Below, piece after piece: positions 35,666-46,857 of a stretch of 64,000 nt of DNA (within the stretch, counting starts at the first letter, position 1; every line of letters begins with the position of its first letter). The position numbers and the translations under genes were made by a program. The notes under the pieces were generated by a model. That model worked only from the letters and a program-made list of their open reading frames with translations, did not search any database and was not told the DNA's origin. Where the stretch lies: assembly GCA_028386065.3 (NCBI GenBank), contig JAKUCV010004280.1, forward strand, positions 19,522-83,521, written 5' to 3'. The DNA is from Turnera subulata. Taxonomy: Eukaryota; Streptophyta; Magnoliopsida; Malpighiales; Passifloraceae.

Positions 35666-37395
35666 TGTGATCTCCCACCTTTCGGCAATCGATGGAGTCG
35701 ACACCCAAGTTTTATTGGCCGTGGAAAAACTCAGGAAAAACCACAAGATGACTCGTTTATGCCCACAAAGCAACCAGATTTGCTAACCAAAGATGCCGGA
35801 TCCAGGGGTTCGTCATAGATAGGAAGGTATTAGGCACCCTATCCATGTTTTGGCGAAATAATATGTAATTTAAGCGAGTTTATGTGTTTTGGTGCATGTG
35901 TGCATGTGTGTAAACCAGAATCCAGCATGCAATAATCATCAAATCGGCATGCATAAACAAAGAATCAAAAGAACAAGAGAGAAAAGAAAAGGTTAAAACA
36001 TAATTTGGCTTGCGTCTCCACCACTAGAGACATCCTACGTACCCCGGTTGGGTTCAAAGCCCACGTAGTTCTTGGGTTCAAAGAAAACACTCAGGAAAAC
36101 ATGTTAGCATCATCAATGCATCAAATCAGCAGCAAGCAAGGCGATTTAGAATCGTAAAGAGTTTAGAACACTTACCTTGAGTTTCGCGACAGATACTTGT
36201 GTCGAATTCAAGGCCAATTATTATAAAGAAAACGTTCGTTTAAGACTCTATCGTCAACAGCAAAGTTGTAGATCCTCGACTTTGCTTTCCAGAGAGTCCA
36301 AGATCGCAGCAATCCGAGGTCTCGAACTCGAGATATGAATTAATTACCGAGACTGCACGCTGCAGGAGCCCCAACGCGGGTTGTTCGCGTTCTTGACCCC
36401 GGGATTGCAATTGATAGCTCCTATGCTCTTGAATTCGACTTCTTCTCTGAAAAGACAACTGAAAGAACACAACTAGAGCAATACCACATGAGGTTTGAGA
36501 GAGAAAAGCAATAAGAATTGAGAATTATAACTGAGAAAGAGTCTCCAAGCTTAATGTGCTTTAGGGTTTGTCTATAGAGAGTAAAATCGGGTCAATGAAG
36601 TATATTGCCACCTCTAAAACGACCTCTCCCCTCTTTTTAATTCCTAGAGGTCTATTTATAGTGCTCAATTCATCCCTAGGTCGGTTTGGAGCTCCTGGAT
36701 TAAATAGGAATCAAAATCCTTGACTTGCACACCAAGTTGCAACTTTTCCTGTTTTCTGATCCAAAAATTGCATGCCAAATTCCGAGTTGAAGATGAACGA
36801 ATTAGGCTTTGGGATCTTCTACAAGGTTCTAGATAATTCCTTTATCTTTCTTCCCATATAAGATTCTCTTGGATTGGACATTTCTAGCTCATGTTATCGC
36901 AATTACGGTGGGCTTTAGTCGGTGCTAGATTTCTGCACTGTTGGGCCGAGTCCAAATAATTACTACTCCTGATACACTTGGCCATATATCCATGGAAATC
37001 CTTATGAGTCTAGTTTCATATCCAACTTTTTTTACGTCAATCGGATTTCTAAATCTCCCGGAAGCGTTAATTAAGTGGGCAGTCCTCGTTGCAGGACAGT
37101 TTCGAAGTTGGGCCTTTCAACCGCCATAGCCCGGCGGTCATCACGACATGGCCGCCCGGGCATGGCGGTCATCCTCACATGTCCACCCGAGCTTTTTGGT
37201 CATCGCAAGATGTCCGCCGCATCCGGGTACTATTCACGTTCTTCCAAATTTGTCCGGGTTTGCCTTTAAATTCCGATTTCAATCCGATTCTTGTGCGGAA
37301 AGTCACGATTCTCTTTTCTCAATTCCTTAGCTTCCACTCTAAGCATTCAAATTATTCCACTTTTTTCCATAGGTGGACAAATTCGACTGTTCACA
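35666..37395 (-). repeat. 3' LTR of B2
   Basis: Read on the minus strand it starts TGTGAACAG at 37395 and ends GGGAGATCACA at 35666. The TATA box is at 36653-36660. The U5 half matches B1 LTRs closely but much of U3 does not, and it is about 300 bp longer. The GGCGGTCAT cluster lies at about 37120-37200. A polypurine segment matching that of B1 is at 37396-37420. Confidence 0.85.
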
Positions 37396-37950
37396 GATGC
37401 CCCTCGTTGATGAGGGTCTAAAAATTTAGGCACGAAACAACGCAAGAGAACACACAAATTTGGAAGAGAAATAAACGTGGATATGCTCTTGACAATGATG
37501 CCATGATGCTTGACAATTTTGCTTGAGAGTTTACCATTGGGGATGGATGATCAATACGATGATTAAGTGATAGATGCAGTGATAAGTCACGAAATTTATC
37601 ATGCGAGAGATGCAAATGGCAAAACCATGTGAAACGATGCAATGGCTAATCAAGAAATAATGCGAGAATAAGGCGTTATGCGTAACGATGCAATAACAAA
37701 ACCATGAGAAACGATGCAATGGCGAATCTCGAAAATGAGATATTAAGGTGTTATGTGTATCGATGCAATAACAAAACCATGCGAAACAATGCAAATGGGA
37801 AATCTTGAAGATGAGATATTAAGATGTTATGCGAAACGATGCAATAACAAAACCATGCGAAACGATGCAAATGGCAAATGAAGTTTGTTTTGATTATTCC
37901 ACTTGGGAATAGGATTATTTGTTTAACCCTAAGGATAAAAGTCTCGATTT
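37396..37950 (-). repeat. B2 3' untranslated region with degenerate repeat
   Basis: Behind the polypurine tract lies the same GCATCGTTTCGCATGG-type repeat as in B1, here in reverse (about 37545-37880). No coding frame is supported. Confidence 0.7.
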
Positions 37951-37993
37951 AGAATGGCGCGGAGCCTGGTTTTTGATGATTTGTTTCTTCCTT

Positions 37994-39137
37994 CTAGGCT
38001 ATGGGTTAAAGCCTTACAACTAACGGTTTTAGGTGTTATCCCATGGTTTTAGGATTTTGATTTTCTCGGATTAGCGGTTTTAATCCTAGGCGTTGGTTTT
38101 AGCCTTACAACTAATGGTTTAAGCTGTCATCCTATGGTTTAGGATTTTTAGTTTTGGATTATTGGTTTTAATCCTAGGCGTTGGTTTTAGCCTTACAACT
38201 AACGGTTTTTGTTGTTATCCTATGGTTTAGGATTTTAATTTTGGGATTAGTGGTTTTAATCCTAGGCGATGGTTTTAGCCTTACAACTAATGGTTTTAGT
38301 TGTTATCCCATGGTTTAGGATTTTGATTTTGGGATTAGTGATTTTAATCCTAGGCATTGGTTTTAGCCTTACAACTAATGGTTTTAGTTGTTATCCCGTG
38401 GTTTAGGATTTTTAGTTTTGGATTATTGGTTTTAATCCTAGGCGTTGGTTTTAGCCTTACAACTAATGGTTTTAGTTGTTATCCTATGGTTTAGGATTTT
38501 GATTTTGGGATTAGTGGTTTTAATCCTAGGCGTTGGTTTTAGCCTTACAACTAATGGTTTTAGTTGTTATCCCATGGTTTAGGATTTTGATTTTGGGATT
38601 AGTGGTTTTAATCCTAGGCATTGGTTTTAGCCTTACAACTAATGGTTTTAGTTGTTATCCCGTGGTTTAGGATTTTTAGTTTTGGATTATTGGTTTTAAT
38701 CCTAGGCGTTGGTTTTAGCCTTACAACTAATGGTTTTAGTTGTTATCCCATGGTTTAGGATTTTGATTTTGGGATTAGTGGTTTTAATCCTAGGCGTTGG
38801 TTTTAGCCTTACAACTAATGGATTTAGTTGTTATCCTATGGTTTAGGATTTTGATTAATGGTTTTAATCCTAGGCGTTGGTTTTAGCCTTACAACTAATG
38901 GTTTCCTTACAACTAATGGTTTAAGTTGTCATCCTATGGTTTAGGACTTTTAGTTTTGGATTATTGGTTTTAATCCTAGGCGTTGGTTTTAGCCTTACAA
39001 CTAATGGTTTTAGTTGTTATCCTATGGTTTAGGATTTTGATTTTGGGATTTTTGGTTTTAATCCTAGGTGTTGGTTTTAGCCTTACAACTAATGGTTTTA
39101 GTTGTTATCCTATGGTTTAGGATTTTTAGTTTTGAGT
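37994..39137. repeat. 88-bp minisatellite with 264-bp higher-order period
   Basis: ATCCTAGG recurs at 38083, 38171, 38259, 38347, 38435, 38523, 38611, 38699 and 38787, exactly 88 bp apart, then at 38867, 38973 and 39061 after an 8-bp loss and an 18-bp gain. Two unit types alternate in the order A-B-B. The third-unit variants (CCTAGGCATTGG at 38347 and 38611) and the CCGTGG variant (before 38435 and 38699) repeat every 264 bp. The array lies in the B2 3' untranslated region. It has no open frame, and its units are contiguous, so it is not CRISPR. Confidence 0.95.
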
Positions 39138-41363
39138 AGCGAAAGTTGCTCAATTAAAGAGGTTCAAGTTTACCTTGCTCAAGGAATCCATGTCCTATAT
39201 CTAGGTGAATGCATGGAAATGCTTCTAAGAATGATGCATGCTTGATTTTTTTACGCATGGGGATGATCCTATTCGCTAGATGAGATGGTCATTGGCAATG
39301 GCATGCTAATGCCCCTACTTTCTTTATGATGCATGCGGGTGCAAATGGGATAGCCCAAGAATGATGCATGTAAATGCGCATGAAAAAGGGGAGTGCCCCT
39401 ACTCTAGATGATGAGTGTATCTTCTTTGTGATGCAAATGGATGCAAATGGGGATGCCCCTAAAATGATGCATGAATGACATGCGATTTTGCAAAACGATC
39501 GAGCCATAGCAAGTAAGTAGGAAAAGAGGCAAGCTCATTCCATCGAAAATGATATCTAATTTGAAGAAATTCTCAAGCTTGAAACAAAGGATATTTGACA
39601 ACTATGAATGCATTCAAATTTTGACAAGGAACCCATGGGTGGGCATAACATTTCTCAATATAAATCCAAAATGGATGATGACTTGATTGTCCAAATAATT
39701 GTGACCGGATGCTTGAAAATTTCTCAACAGCGGTTAGCTACCATTCCTCGTGGCCTTAACTTTTGCCTAGGCTGCCCTTTCGGGTTTTCAACCTAGCAGG
39801 CTTGTTTTTGTTTTGTTTTGTTTTTTTGTTCAGATAGCAACCATGAGAGAGCCGAGCAAGGTGTGCTTGGAGCAATATCAGAGGGAGCCGAGGCCATTCA
39901 AGCATAATAAATCAGGTGCAATACTAGAGGAAGTCGAGGACCATTTGAAGCAAGTTGACTTTGGAGCAATCTCAGGAAAGCAAGTGGATGGAGAGAAAAC
40001 CGGTAGGAGTTAATACCGAATCTTTGAAGCTTCTTGAACGTGTCATGACGGGTGGACATTTGAAGATGCGACAACCTTTGACCACTCGTCACCTTGTAGA
40101 GATATGCGCCCTATTCTTGTAAAGATATGTGTCCAATGAGGGAGATAATGATACTTTAAAGAATCCGAATAAATTTAGCATTTGAATGCCCTCGTGGTAT
40201 AATTATCTTGAGATGCAAGAACAAAATCCAATCATGTCCATTGAACGAACCTAAGAATCAATTAGACCGGGCCCGTTATCGGGTTGCCTACGTACCCGTG
40301 AATATAGGGTGTGAGGTGCTTGGTTTGAAGTGATGATAGTGTTTCATGAAAGGCTTAAGGTGATGCGTTTTGTGGGATAGTGTTTCGTGGAGTGTTTGGG
40401 GATGAATACTTGTCCTTTTTTAGAAGCTTGTGGTAGTCGAATGTTTGTCTCATCAATTAAATCCGGCTAAATGAGTTGATACGTGGAGGTCACTCCCTCA
40501 TATTTGATTTTTTTTTGTTCTTTTTTTTTTTTGGGCCCTTAGCAAGCTTGAAACAAGTGAAAGTGCAAACATTTTTAATGCATTTATCTTCTTGGATGTA
40601 TTAAAAATGAGGTATTGCACTTATCATAGAAAAGTCTCTTGATAGAAATAAAATTTCTTAAGGATTCTTGAAAGAGGGTATGGTAATGGAAAGGAAGATA
40701 ATGATAGCCTTAGAGGTTTCAAAGGGTTGACGGTGGGTAGATGCGCTTAAACAAAAACGAATAGGCTATCATAGACTCAAAAGAGTTATGCAAGGGATAA
40801 CAATAAAGGGTAGGCTTTTTATTGGCTTGTTGGTTTAAACAAAGAATGCCCAAATCATCCATTATAAATTCGTTTTGAAAATTTATGAAAATTTGTTCTA
40901 GGACATATATGTTGACATCGAGTTTTTTTGAAAAACAGTGTTTAGAACACGTCGAAAAAGTTCCAAGTAACAAGTACTTAAACGAATTTGAAAAATAAGT
41001 CCCATAGGCAAAGGGTTGTAATGGGGCTTGGGTAAAGTTTGATCAAGAAAAAGATGTATAAGGATTCAAAGTTCAAAGATTCACTTAAGAAAGGAGTTTG
41101 ATGAGTATTATCAAGAAAGTATAAAAATTTTTCAAAGTGCAAGTTTTGAAGTCGTCCATATTGTGATCATCAAAAGAATTCATCATGTTTCAAGCCTACT
41201 TGTTGGCGCACACGTTTTTTTTTTTTTAATTTTTTTCTTTTGAGGAATGTGACCTTGGATGTGATGTAGTTATAGGATGGCAGATGCATTTTAGAATGAG
41301 ACAGATATTCAATTGGATAGTTTGGACAAGCACTTCAATTGATTGGGTAGTTTGGACAAGTAT
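39138..41363 (-). other. B2 3' untranslated region, no gene seen
   Basis: This AT-rich stretch between the minisatellite and the MULE-like element has only short unsupported frames. Poly-T runs lie at about 40508-40532 and 41217-41228. By position it belongs to the long 3' region of B2. Confidence 0.5.
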
Positions 41364-43544
41364 TCGAAATGGGTGAGGGACGGATTATATTCACGGGATC
41401 AGGTCTCCGTAGTTCGTTTGAAAAAATACCGTTTAGGGGTCTGTACTTTTTTTTGTCTCTTTTACGGGTCTGTACTCCTACTTTCTGTCCCTTTTAGGGG
41501 TCTCGGGCAGCCCCGCTGCTGACGTGGACTGCCCGGCCGGGGGTGCATTACACGTGGCTGGGAGTGATGCCTAGTATGCATAGTGGGTCCCACTTCCAAT
41601 TTTTTCCCAAAAACAAAATTTCCAAATATTTTTAGAAGGATTTATTATTTCTTAAAGCATTTTATATATATATTTTCGTAACTATTATTTTTTAAAAAAA
41701 CTCATTTCGTAATTTTGAAAAAAAAATGTATGCTTAGTCAACCGTTGGGCAAACAAGCTCAAACGTTTTTTTCTTAAAAATTTTTAAAAATATTTTTTAT
41801 TTTCATAATTTTTTTAAAAAATATGTGAACTAATTTTTTGTGCTCTCAACCTACAGTTCAACGGTTTTTTCCAAATAATCTAAAAAACTTGTATTTCTTA
41901 TTCAAATTTCCCCCTGATATTTATCATTGATTAAAAAAAAACACACGACACTGATAGAAAAAAAAGAAATAATTTGATCGGAAAAAAAAAAGAGATAAAG
42001 GTCAGGTGGGGATTTGGATATAAGACAATATAGTTTTTATCTATATCTCTCTTGGTTTCCATCTATTGGGTGGTTTTATATGTATATAATAATACCTTTT
42101 TGTGAAGCATGTTTAACTGCTCACAAAAGAAGTATTATTAAAATACAACAAAGAATGGAAGCAGGCAAGACCCGAGGCACAGCCACCATGCCCGACACCG
42201 CAGCCACCACCGACTGGGAACTTATGGTGGTCGACGACGAGCCCCTCAACCTGTCGTCGTCGCCGTCCCACTCCCTCATGCTGCCGGACTGGGAGTCAAG
42301 CCCGTCGCTGCCTTGGTCCTGGGAGCGGCTCACACTCCCACCGCCGGCTGGGTTTCCTCCTCATGTTCCGCCGGCTGGGTTTCCTCCTCGCCGAGCTCCT
42401 TATCCGCAAACCTCCTCTCCTCGTGCACGCTTCCTCCGAGTCCGGGCTGCTGCCGCTCAGCAGGCACCCTGCCGCCCAAAAAAACCCGACAAGCCACAAC
42501 CAACGGGGGTCCACCAGCAGCGGCTGCGAGCAGCGCTGCCCTTCCTCTTTTGCCGCTCCTCACCGTCCACCTTCGCCCGAGAAGAGAGCAGCCACTCTGC
42601 TCCTATACCTGAGAGGACAACCGAGGAGCTCCGCCGCCCTGCACCTGCAGATCCGATCGGGCGAGTGAAGTCGATGGCTCCTCTGGGTAGCCACTCCTCA
42701 CCTCTTGACATGGAGGAGCCCTTCACTGCCGCCCCTTGTCGCCCACCTTCTAGAGCAGCCACCTAACCGCCACCAGCAGCAGCCGCAGCAGGAGCCACGC
42801 CGGACCTCCAGTCCGATCGATTCAAGGCAGTCGGCTGCATCCTCTAAATAGGCCTGCTTACGATGCCCCCCTCTTGATGATGGAGGAGGGATGGCGTTGT
42901 TGTGTGGAGGGGAGGGGCATGTACAGTAGTGGTGGGGGGAGGGGGGAGGTAGAGGAAGCGACGACGGGAGAGTGGGAGGGCGTGAGTGAGAAGGGATGGA
43001 GAGGAACTGTTCTCCAGAGGAGATGTGGTTCAGACACTGGGGTTTGCGGTGGTGGTGGTGCTGCATTAATGGGTTTTGGTAGGGTATGGAGAAGGGAAAG
43101 AGTTGGGCAGGGGCGTGGGTTGGGTACTGGTAGTGTAGTGGCGTGGTGATTTTTCTTTCCATTTTTTACCAATTTTTTAAATAATTTAATAAATAAAACT
43201 TATATTAAAAAGTTGGAAATAATTTTTTACAATAAAAAATGCAAAATTGGGATCCACTTGACACGTAGACAATGCACACATCTCACGCGCTGCAATCTGA
43301 CGAAAAAAGGATCGCGTGCTCTTCACCTTCGGGCCGGGCAGTCCACGTCAGCAGTAGGGCTGCCCGAGGCCCCTAAAAGGGACAGAAAGTAGGAGTACAG
43401 ACCCGTATAAGAGACAAAAAAAAGTACAGACCCCTAAACGGTATTTTTGAAACATTACGGGCCCCATATATGCGATTTACCCTCGAAATGGGTGAGGGAC
43501 GGATTATATTCACGGGATCAGGTCTCTGTAGTTCGTTTGAAAAA
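41364..43544. mobile_element. MULE-like DNA transposon flanked by 62-bp direct repeats
   Basis: Two inverted arms of 113 bp (41426-41538 and 43332-43444) differ at only a few positions. The outer 38-53 bp on each side are weakly similar inverted sequence. The block is bracketed by a direct repeat (41364-41425 and 43483-43544; 61 of 62 identical). A 9-bp duplication TCGAAATGG, the size MULEs make, fits at 41364-41372 and 43483-43491, but the repeat goes on far beyond it. No transposase is present. The GC-rich core would suit a Pack-MULE that captured a gene fragment. Confidence 0.75.
42155..42766 (+). CDS. GC-rich open frame inside the MULE-like element
   Basis: The frame has 203 codons from ATG 42155. 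It starts MEAGKTRGTATMPD and is Pro/Ser/Ala/Arg-rich. It contains a 27-bp tandem duplication (PPAGFPP twice, about 42340-42395). Base composition differs sharply from the AT-rich flanks. No domain is recognised. Other frames across the same bases are also open on both strands, as expected for GC-rich DNA, so coding is unproven. It may be a captured host exon. Confidence 0.3.
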   Translation: MEAGKTRGTATMPDTAATTDWELMVVDDEPLNLSSSPSHSLMLPDWESSPSLPWSWERLTLPPPAGFPPHVPPAGFPPRRAPYPQTSSPRARFLRVRAAAAQQAPCRPKKPDKPQPTGVHQQRLRAALPFLFCRSSPSTFAREESSHSAPIPERTTEELRRPAPADPIGRVKSMAPLGSHSSPLDMEEPFTAAPCRPPSRAAT

Positions 43545-43775
43545 GGTTCCCGGATTGGGCCAATGAACTTTCATGAAGTTTGTGAAATGCACACATAAAT
43601 GAGGGAATATATATTTGATTCTTGAAAATATTGAATAACACATTTATTCAAATGCTTAAAGATAAAGTGCGTCTAACGGGATTAAACCACTACTTTATTG
43701 AGTTTCGGACTCTAAAGGCAATAGGTCAATTTCTCTCTCAAGGACATGACCTCCGATCCTTCCATTGATTCTAAT
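43545..43775 (-). other. B2 internal remnant between MULE and gag
   Basis: No domain is recognised here. By position it lies downstream of gag, where pol should be; pol is absent. Confidence 0.4.
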
Positions 43776-44729
43776 GTTTAGGTGCGATGAGGAGCCCTTC
43801 ATTGTTCAAGTCCTAAATGGCATGGCGCAAACGGAAGCAATCCTCAACGTGATGGCTATTAACTTGGTGGAAATCGCAGTACTTGCCTTGGTCAAGAATC
43901 GGGTTCGGATTTGTTGGTGTCCCCAAAGGTTTCAGCAACCCGCCTTCTTGGCATATCTTGTACATTTTTCTCATCGACATTGACAATGGAGTGAACTTCA
44001 TTTTTGTTCGAGGCACGAGCTCCTTCTTCGATGCTTCAAGCTCGGGGAGAGGGAGAGAGACATCACTAACTTGGGAAAGTACTATCATCTTGTGGTCAAT
44101 CAAGTCTTGAATAGCATGACGCAAGCTTCCACAGTTGTCCACCGTATGTCCATAGGTTTGATGATACTCACAGTATTTGCTTTGATTGACCATGGAGTTT
44201 GCATAAGGTTTTGATTTTAGAGGCTTCAACGATCCATCCTTGATGCTCCTCTTGAACACTTCACCAATGGGAAATGGCATTAGCGTGAAGACTTTTTCCG
44301 CCGGAGGAATAAAATTCTTCCTTGGTGGCTCCAAATTGAGAGATGGAATAGCAACATTGGCAATGCTAGTTGGTTTGGCCCAAGATTAGGGAAGAGCGTC
44401 ATTAGATACAAATCAACCTTTTGAGTTTCGTCTTCAAATACCTCGAGTTTCTTGCGTGTGGCTTCGTCGATTGGTGGCACTCTTGTGCTCTCCTCCTCGG
44501 AATGTCGTTCATTGATGCTCGACTTTATGTCCTCTTGCTTCCTTGATTTAAACATCAGGTCACCCCGATTCATGTTCTTGAATGCAAATTCCAAACGTTG
44601 CCCCTTGAAAGTTGATGAAAATTCCGAATTGTGGGATCCCTTGGCACCTTGCTCGCTAGCCCTGGGCACGTTCACAGTTTCGGTCAAAGTCTTCACCATC
44701 TCGTTCCAACTAAAGTAGATGTCACCCAT
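43776..44729 (-). pseudogene. Gag of B2, with two zinc-knuckle-like repeats
   Basis: ATG at 44729 opens MGDIYFSWNEMV. The N-terminal part runs to about 44390, then a frameshift or deletion leads to a second part (44334 to 43813). There two CX2HX4-5HX4C-type knuckles follow each other (CEYHQTYGHTVDNC and CDFHQVNSHHVEDC). A TAG at 43813-43815 interrupts the second, and the frame then runs on to about 43776. This His-for-Cys knuckle also occurs in B1 gag. The gag core matrix part is shorter than in B1. The product would be a defective capsid/nucleocapsid protein. Confidence 0.75.
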
Positions 44730-44839
44730 GGTATCGTAGGGGCGCAAGTTTCACAGATTCAATGGTTGTTGAAAAATCCTAGATGCAAGCTTGAGTTTTT
44801 TTTGTTGTTTTGTTTTTGAAAACAAAGTGAAAAAGTGTG
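44730..44839 (-). other. B2 leader just upstream of gag
   Basis: This is T-rich untranslated sequence up to the B1 insertion point. The last five bases (GTGTG, 44835-44839) are the probable duplicated target of the B1 element; the partner is GTATG at 61275-61279. Confidence 0.6.
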
Positions 44840-46206
44840 TGTGGTCGCCCACCTTTTCGGCAATCGATGGAGTCGCCACCCAAGTTTTATTGGTCGTGGA
44901 AAAACTCGGGAAAAAACCACAAGATGACTCGTTTATGCCCACAAAGCAACCAGATTTGCTAACCAAAGATGCCAGACTCGGGGGTTTGTCATAGATAGGT
45001 AGGCATTAGGCACCCCAACCATGCTTGGGCGAAATAATATGCAATTTAAGTGAATACTTGTGCTTTTGTGCGTGTGTGCGTGTGTGTAAACCAGAATCCA
45101 GAAGCAAACAGATAACAATTATATATATAAAATCGACATAAAAGAAAAGAAAAAGAAAAGAAACAATTTGGCTTGCGTCTCCACCACTAAAGACATCCTA
45201 CGTACCCCGGTTGGGTTCAAAGCCCACGTAGTTCTTGGGTTAGAAACAACACTCAAGAAAGCATGTCAGTATCAGCAAATAATCCCAGATAAATCACAGA
45301 GAAATTCGAGATTAAAAAGAGAAGAAATTGAGTTACCACCAAGGGTGTGTTCTTCGTCGTTCTTCGCGTTTGATGTGTGTAGGGCGCCTCCAATCGCTTT
45401 CCACACCATAGCTCGACGTTTCTTTGCTTTGAAACTATTATTGAAACAACACTAGACAACACACCACGTGAAATCCAGCAGAGAAAAGGGAGAAATCGGA
45501 TTGAGAGAGGAAAAGAGTAGAGTTTTCCCATGCAAAAAGCTTAATGGCTAATCCCCGCCCAAAAAGCTCCCAAAAGCCCCCACCAATTGTGTTATGAGGG
45601 TTCTATTTATAGTGTTCAGGTCCTCAGGGGTCGTGGTTTTGATCCTAGGGTCGAGATTAGAACCTTAAATCTGATGGCTAAAAGTAGGAGTCTATAAAAA
45701 AGGAAAAACAGAATTTTGGGCCGACCCTGGGGACCGATGACCGCCATTGCGGGCGGTCATGTCGCCATGACCGCCGGCAGTCGGCTATTTTTGCGTAGTT
45801 TTCCTAGTTTGACCGGATTTTGCCTATTTTGACTCTAATTCGATTCTTGCACGAAAAGTAACGATCCCTGGACCAGAAAAACTCCTTTTCTTGAGGGAAA
45901 CTCTAGATTCTTCCCATCTAAACACAATTACTTAACCTTCACTCCAAGGATTAAGATTATTCCTCTTTTATTCAATAAAAAGGCAAAATAATAACTTAAT
46001 TGGGCCTCTAATCCACCAAAAATCAGAGACAACTAAGTCAGAAAAATTGTGCTAAGCCTGGGCCTAATTATATGAATAGTCCATGAATTTATTTATTGGG
46101 TTTCTAAGCCACATAAGAGACAAAAAATTAATATAGATTACCTTGGGCTCAAAATCACAATAATCATCAAATAAAACAAATAGATGGCTAAATTTGAGTG
46201 TTCACA
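44840..46206 (-). repeat. 3' LTR of minus-strand B1
   Basis: Read on the minus strand it runs TGTGAACACTC (46206) to GGGCGACCACA (44840), 1,367 bp. The TATA box is at 45604-45611. The GGCGGTCAT cluster is at about 45735-45785. Polypurine sequence follows at 46207-46235, so this is a 3' LTR. Confidence 0.85.
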
Positions 46207-46795
46207 GATGCCCCTCGTTGGAGAGGGTCTAAGAATTTAGGCATGAACCAACGGAATAGAACACGCAAATTTAGAAGATAAATAATCACACATGGATATG
46301 CTGCCAAATGTGACAATGCTTCTTGAATGTTGACTCCACGGGGGAAATAATAATGAAATATGCCATGCGAGAGATGCAAATGACAAAACCATGCGCAACG
46401 ATGCAATGGTTAATCTTGAAGCAAGACAATAAGTAATTATGCGTAACGATGCAAAAGATGTCAAAGCGTAACGATGTCGTGACGAGACCACGCGAAACGA
46501 TGCAAATGGCCAAAATCATGCGAAACGATGCAATGATCAATTCTTGAAACAAGGTGTAAAGGGGTTATGCGTAACGATGCAAAAGATGTCAAAGCGTAAC
46601 GATGCCATGACAAAACCATGCGTAATGATGCAAATGATGGGTTCTTGAAAATGTTATGCGAAACGATGCAACAACAAAGCCATGCGAAACGATGCAAATA
46701 GCAAAACCATGCGAAACGATGCAATGGTGAGTTCTTGAAATAAAACGTCACAGCGAAACGATGCAATGACAATGGTGAGTTCTTGCAGGCACAAT
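46207..46795 (-). mobile_element. 3' untranslated region of minus-strand B1
   Basis: It holds the polypurine segment and the degenerate GCATCGTTTCGCATGG-type repeat in reverse (46370-46790). At about 46795 orientation flips: the next 62 bp are plus-strand sequence from just before an LTR. The rest of this element's pol and antisense gene are missing. Confidence 0.75.
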
Positions 46796-46857
46796 TTGCG
46801 TGTTCTATTGCGTTGGGTCATGCCTAAATTTTTAGACCCTCTCTAACGAGGGGCATC

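Noticed and set aside
37531..37794. His/Phe/Trp-rich repetitive proteins (also at 46188-46772 and 56034-56681)
   Set aside because: They are translations of the degenerate tandem repeat and shift frame between units.
37994..39137. CRISPR array
   Set aside because: The units are contiguous 88-bp repeats without unique spacers, in a plant retroelement.
42457..43162. Other long frames in the GC-rich core, both strands
   Set aside because: GC-rich DNA is open in many frames; only the longest ATG frame was listed, at low confidence.
41364..43544. Helitron
   Set aside because: Long inverted terminal arms and a possible 9-bp duplication argue for a TIR element; no CTRR-type 3' hairpin end was seen.
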